This document shows, in pieces, positions 62,554 to 64,000 of a stretch of 64,000 nucleotides of DNA; the stretch's first letter is position 1; each line of letters starts with the position of its first letter. The notes under the pieces are model-generated. The model did not search any database. It was not told the origin of the DNA and was given only the letters and a program-made list of their open reading frames with translations. The stretch lies in the NCBI GenBank assembly GCA_029168955.1, contig JAPDOI010000009.1:1178001-1242000 (forward strand), in the 5' to 3' direction. The DNA comes from Aplectana chamaeleonis (Eukaryota > Nematoda > Chromadorea > Rhabditida > Cosmocercidae). Made by a program: the position numbers and the translations under genes.

Positions 62554-64000
62554 ACACCTCCCTCCCGCCCACAGAATGAAAGAAAAGTTTTCGCTCGCCG
62601 GGCATTCAATGTAGCATGTCTACTGGAGATGGCACGAGTGCGTCGGTGGGATCGCATGACCTGTGATGAAGGTTAACGAAACTTTAACAGACATTTTCAA
62701 AATTTAAACGACTCCCTCTACCAATCCTTGACAGATGGCGCAGAGCAGGCCTCACTGGCAGACATCCTACGGCTCACGATTTCGATTGTCTTCAATATAA
62801 AGAGTTTTCGGGAACACCTCCCTCCCGCCCACAGAATGAAAGAAAAGTTTTCGCTCGCCAGGCATTCAATGTAGCATGTCTACTGGAGATGGCACGAGTG
62901 CGTCGGTGGGATCGCATGACCTGTGATGAAGGTTAACGAAACTTTAACAGACATTTTCAAAATTTAAACGACTCCCTCTACCAATCCTTGACAGATGGCG
63001 CAGAGCAGGCCTCACTGGCAGACATCCTACGGCTCACGATTTCGATTGTCTTCAATATAAAGAGTTTTCGGGAACACCTCCCTCCCGCCCACAGAATGAA
63101 AGAAAAGTTTTCGCTCGCCAGGCATTCAATGTAGCATGTCTACTGGAGATGGCACGAGTGCGTCGGTGGGATCGCATGACCTGTGATGAAGGTTAACGAA
63201 ACTTTAACAGACATTTTCAAAATTTAAACGACTCCCTCTACCAATCCTTGACAGATGGCGCAGAGCAGGCCTCACTGGCAGACATCCTACGGCTCACGAT
63301 TTCGATTGTCTTCAATATAAAGAGTTTTCGGGAACACCTCCCTCCCGCCCACAGAATGAAAGAAAAGTTTTCGCTCGCCAGGCATTCAATGTAGCATGTC
63401 TACTGGAGATGGCACGAGTGCGTCGGTGGGATCGCATGACCTGTGATGAAGGTTAACGAAACTTTAACAGACATTTTCAAAATTTAAACGACTCCCTCTA
63501 CCAATCCTTGACAGATGGCGCAGAGCAGGCCTCACTGGCAGACATCCTACGGCTCACGATTTCGATTGTCTTCAATATAAAGAGTTTTCGGGAACACCTC
63601 CCTCCCGCCCACAGAATGAAAGAAAAGTTTTCGCTCGCCGGGCATTCAATGTAGCATGTCTACTGGAGATGGCACGAGTGCGTCGGTGGGATCGCATGAC
63701 CTGTGATGAAGGTTAACGAAACTTTAACAGACATTTTCAAAATTTAAACGACTCCCTCTACCAATCCTTGACAGATGGCGCAGAGCAGGCCTCACTGGCA
63801 GACATCCTACGGCTCACGATTTCGATTGTCTTCAATATAAAGAGTTTTCGGGAACACCTCCCTCCCGCGCACAGAATGAAAGAAAAGTTTTCGCTCGCCA
63901 GGCATTCAATGTAGCATGTCTACTGGAGATGGCACGAGTGCGTCGGTGGGATCGCATGACCTGTGATGAAGGTTAACGAAACTTTAACAGACATTTTCAA

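Larger units (their letters stand above)
56370..64000 (+). repeat. Satellite A array, right block (about 29 monomers)
   Basis: A head-to-tail A array in the same orientation as the other A blocks, running off the right edge. The first ~3.9 kb is very uniform, almost all CCAGGC and TGTAGCAT. From about 60.5 kb CCGGGC monomers reappear and mix in, as in the far left of the window. Minor features are CCCGCGCACAG in place of CCCGCCCACAG in three copies (about 58153, 58673 and 63866), TTTTCAGGAAC in a few, and one monomer with a dense substitution cluster at 62500-62553. No gene, RNA or unique sequence is visible. Confidence 0.97.

Noticed and set aside
1..64000. CENP-B box (nTTCGnnnnAnnCGGGn)
   Set aside because: Both monomers were scanned on both strands. 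TTTTCGCTCGCCGGGC in A has TTCG and CGGG too close together, and TTTTCGGCGAAAC in B lacks the CGGG. No match to the core pattern.
1..64000. CRISPR array
   Set aside because: The repeat unit is 260-330 bp with no unique spacers between short repeats.

Overview
The whole 64 kb window is satellite DNA. I find no protein-coding gene, RNA gene, transposon or CRISPR array, and no unique sequence. Two unrelated tandem-repeat families fill it: family A, with a monomer of about 260 bp, and family B, with a monomer of about 330-331 bp. All A monomers share one orientation and all B monomers share one orientation. This is the organisation of eukaryotic (peri)centromeric, subtelomeric or other heterochromatin. 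I do not recognise either family and cannot name the organism. By hand count both monomers keep CpG near the number expected from base composition, which weakly favours a lineage without heavy germline CpG methylation, such as many invertebrates.

Layout: A array 1-13834 (about 53 monomers, running off the left edge); B array 13835-44091 (91 full monomers plus about 204 bp of a 92nd); short A array 44092-45932 (about 7 monomers); B array 45933-56369 (31 full monomers plus the same 204 bp); A array 56370-64000 (about 29 monomers, running off the right edge).

The main structural result concerns the four boundaries. The two A-to-B boundaries match each other base for base and share private variants, and so do the two B-to-A boundaries. 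B therefore entered A once, and the A-B-A arrangement was then copied, probably by unequal exchange. The B blocks have since diverged in length (30.3 versus 10.4 kb). On each side of B the same 27-29 bp stretch of the A monomer is present, like a long insertion-site duplication, while the B block is not a whole number of monomers.

Inside the arrays there are traceable amplification lineages. These include a three-monomer block of A seen three times, a diverged A sub-array at about 3.1-6.7 kb, a B haplotype with a 6-bp deletion that always travels with a second variant, and rare B monomers with paired EagI/EcoRV sites in both B blocks. Two patches (12.2-12.8 kb and 47.7-51.6 kb) carry far more indels than their surroundings and may be either old sequence or poor consensus. 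The many 60-110 codon open frames are by-products of repetition: most begin at TTG rather than ATG and common slippage indels break them.
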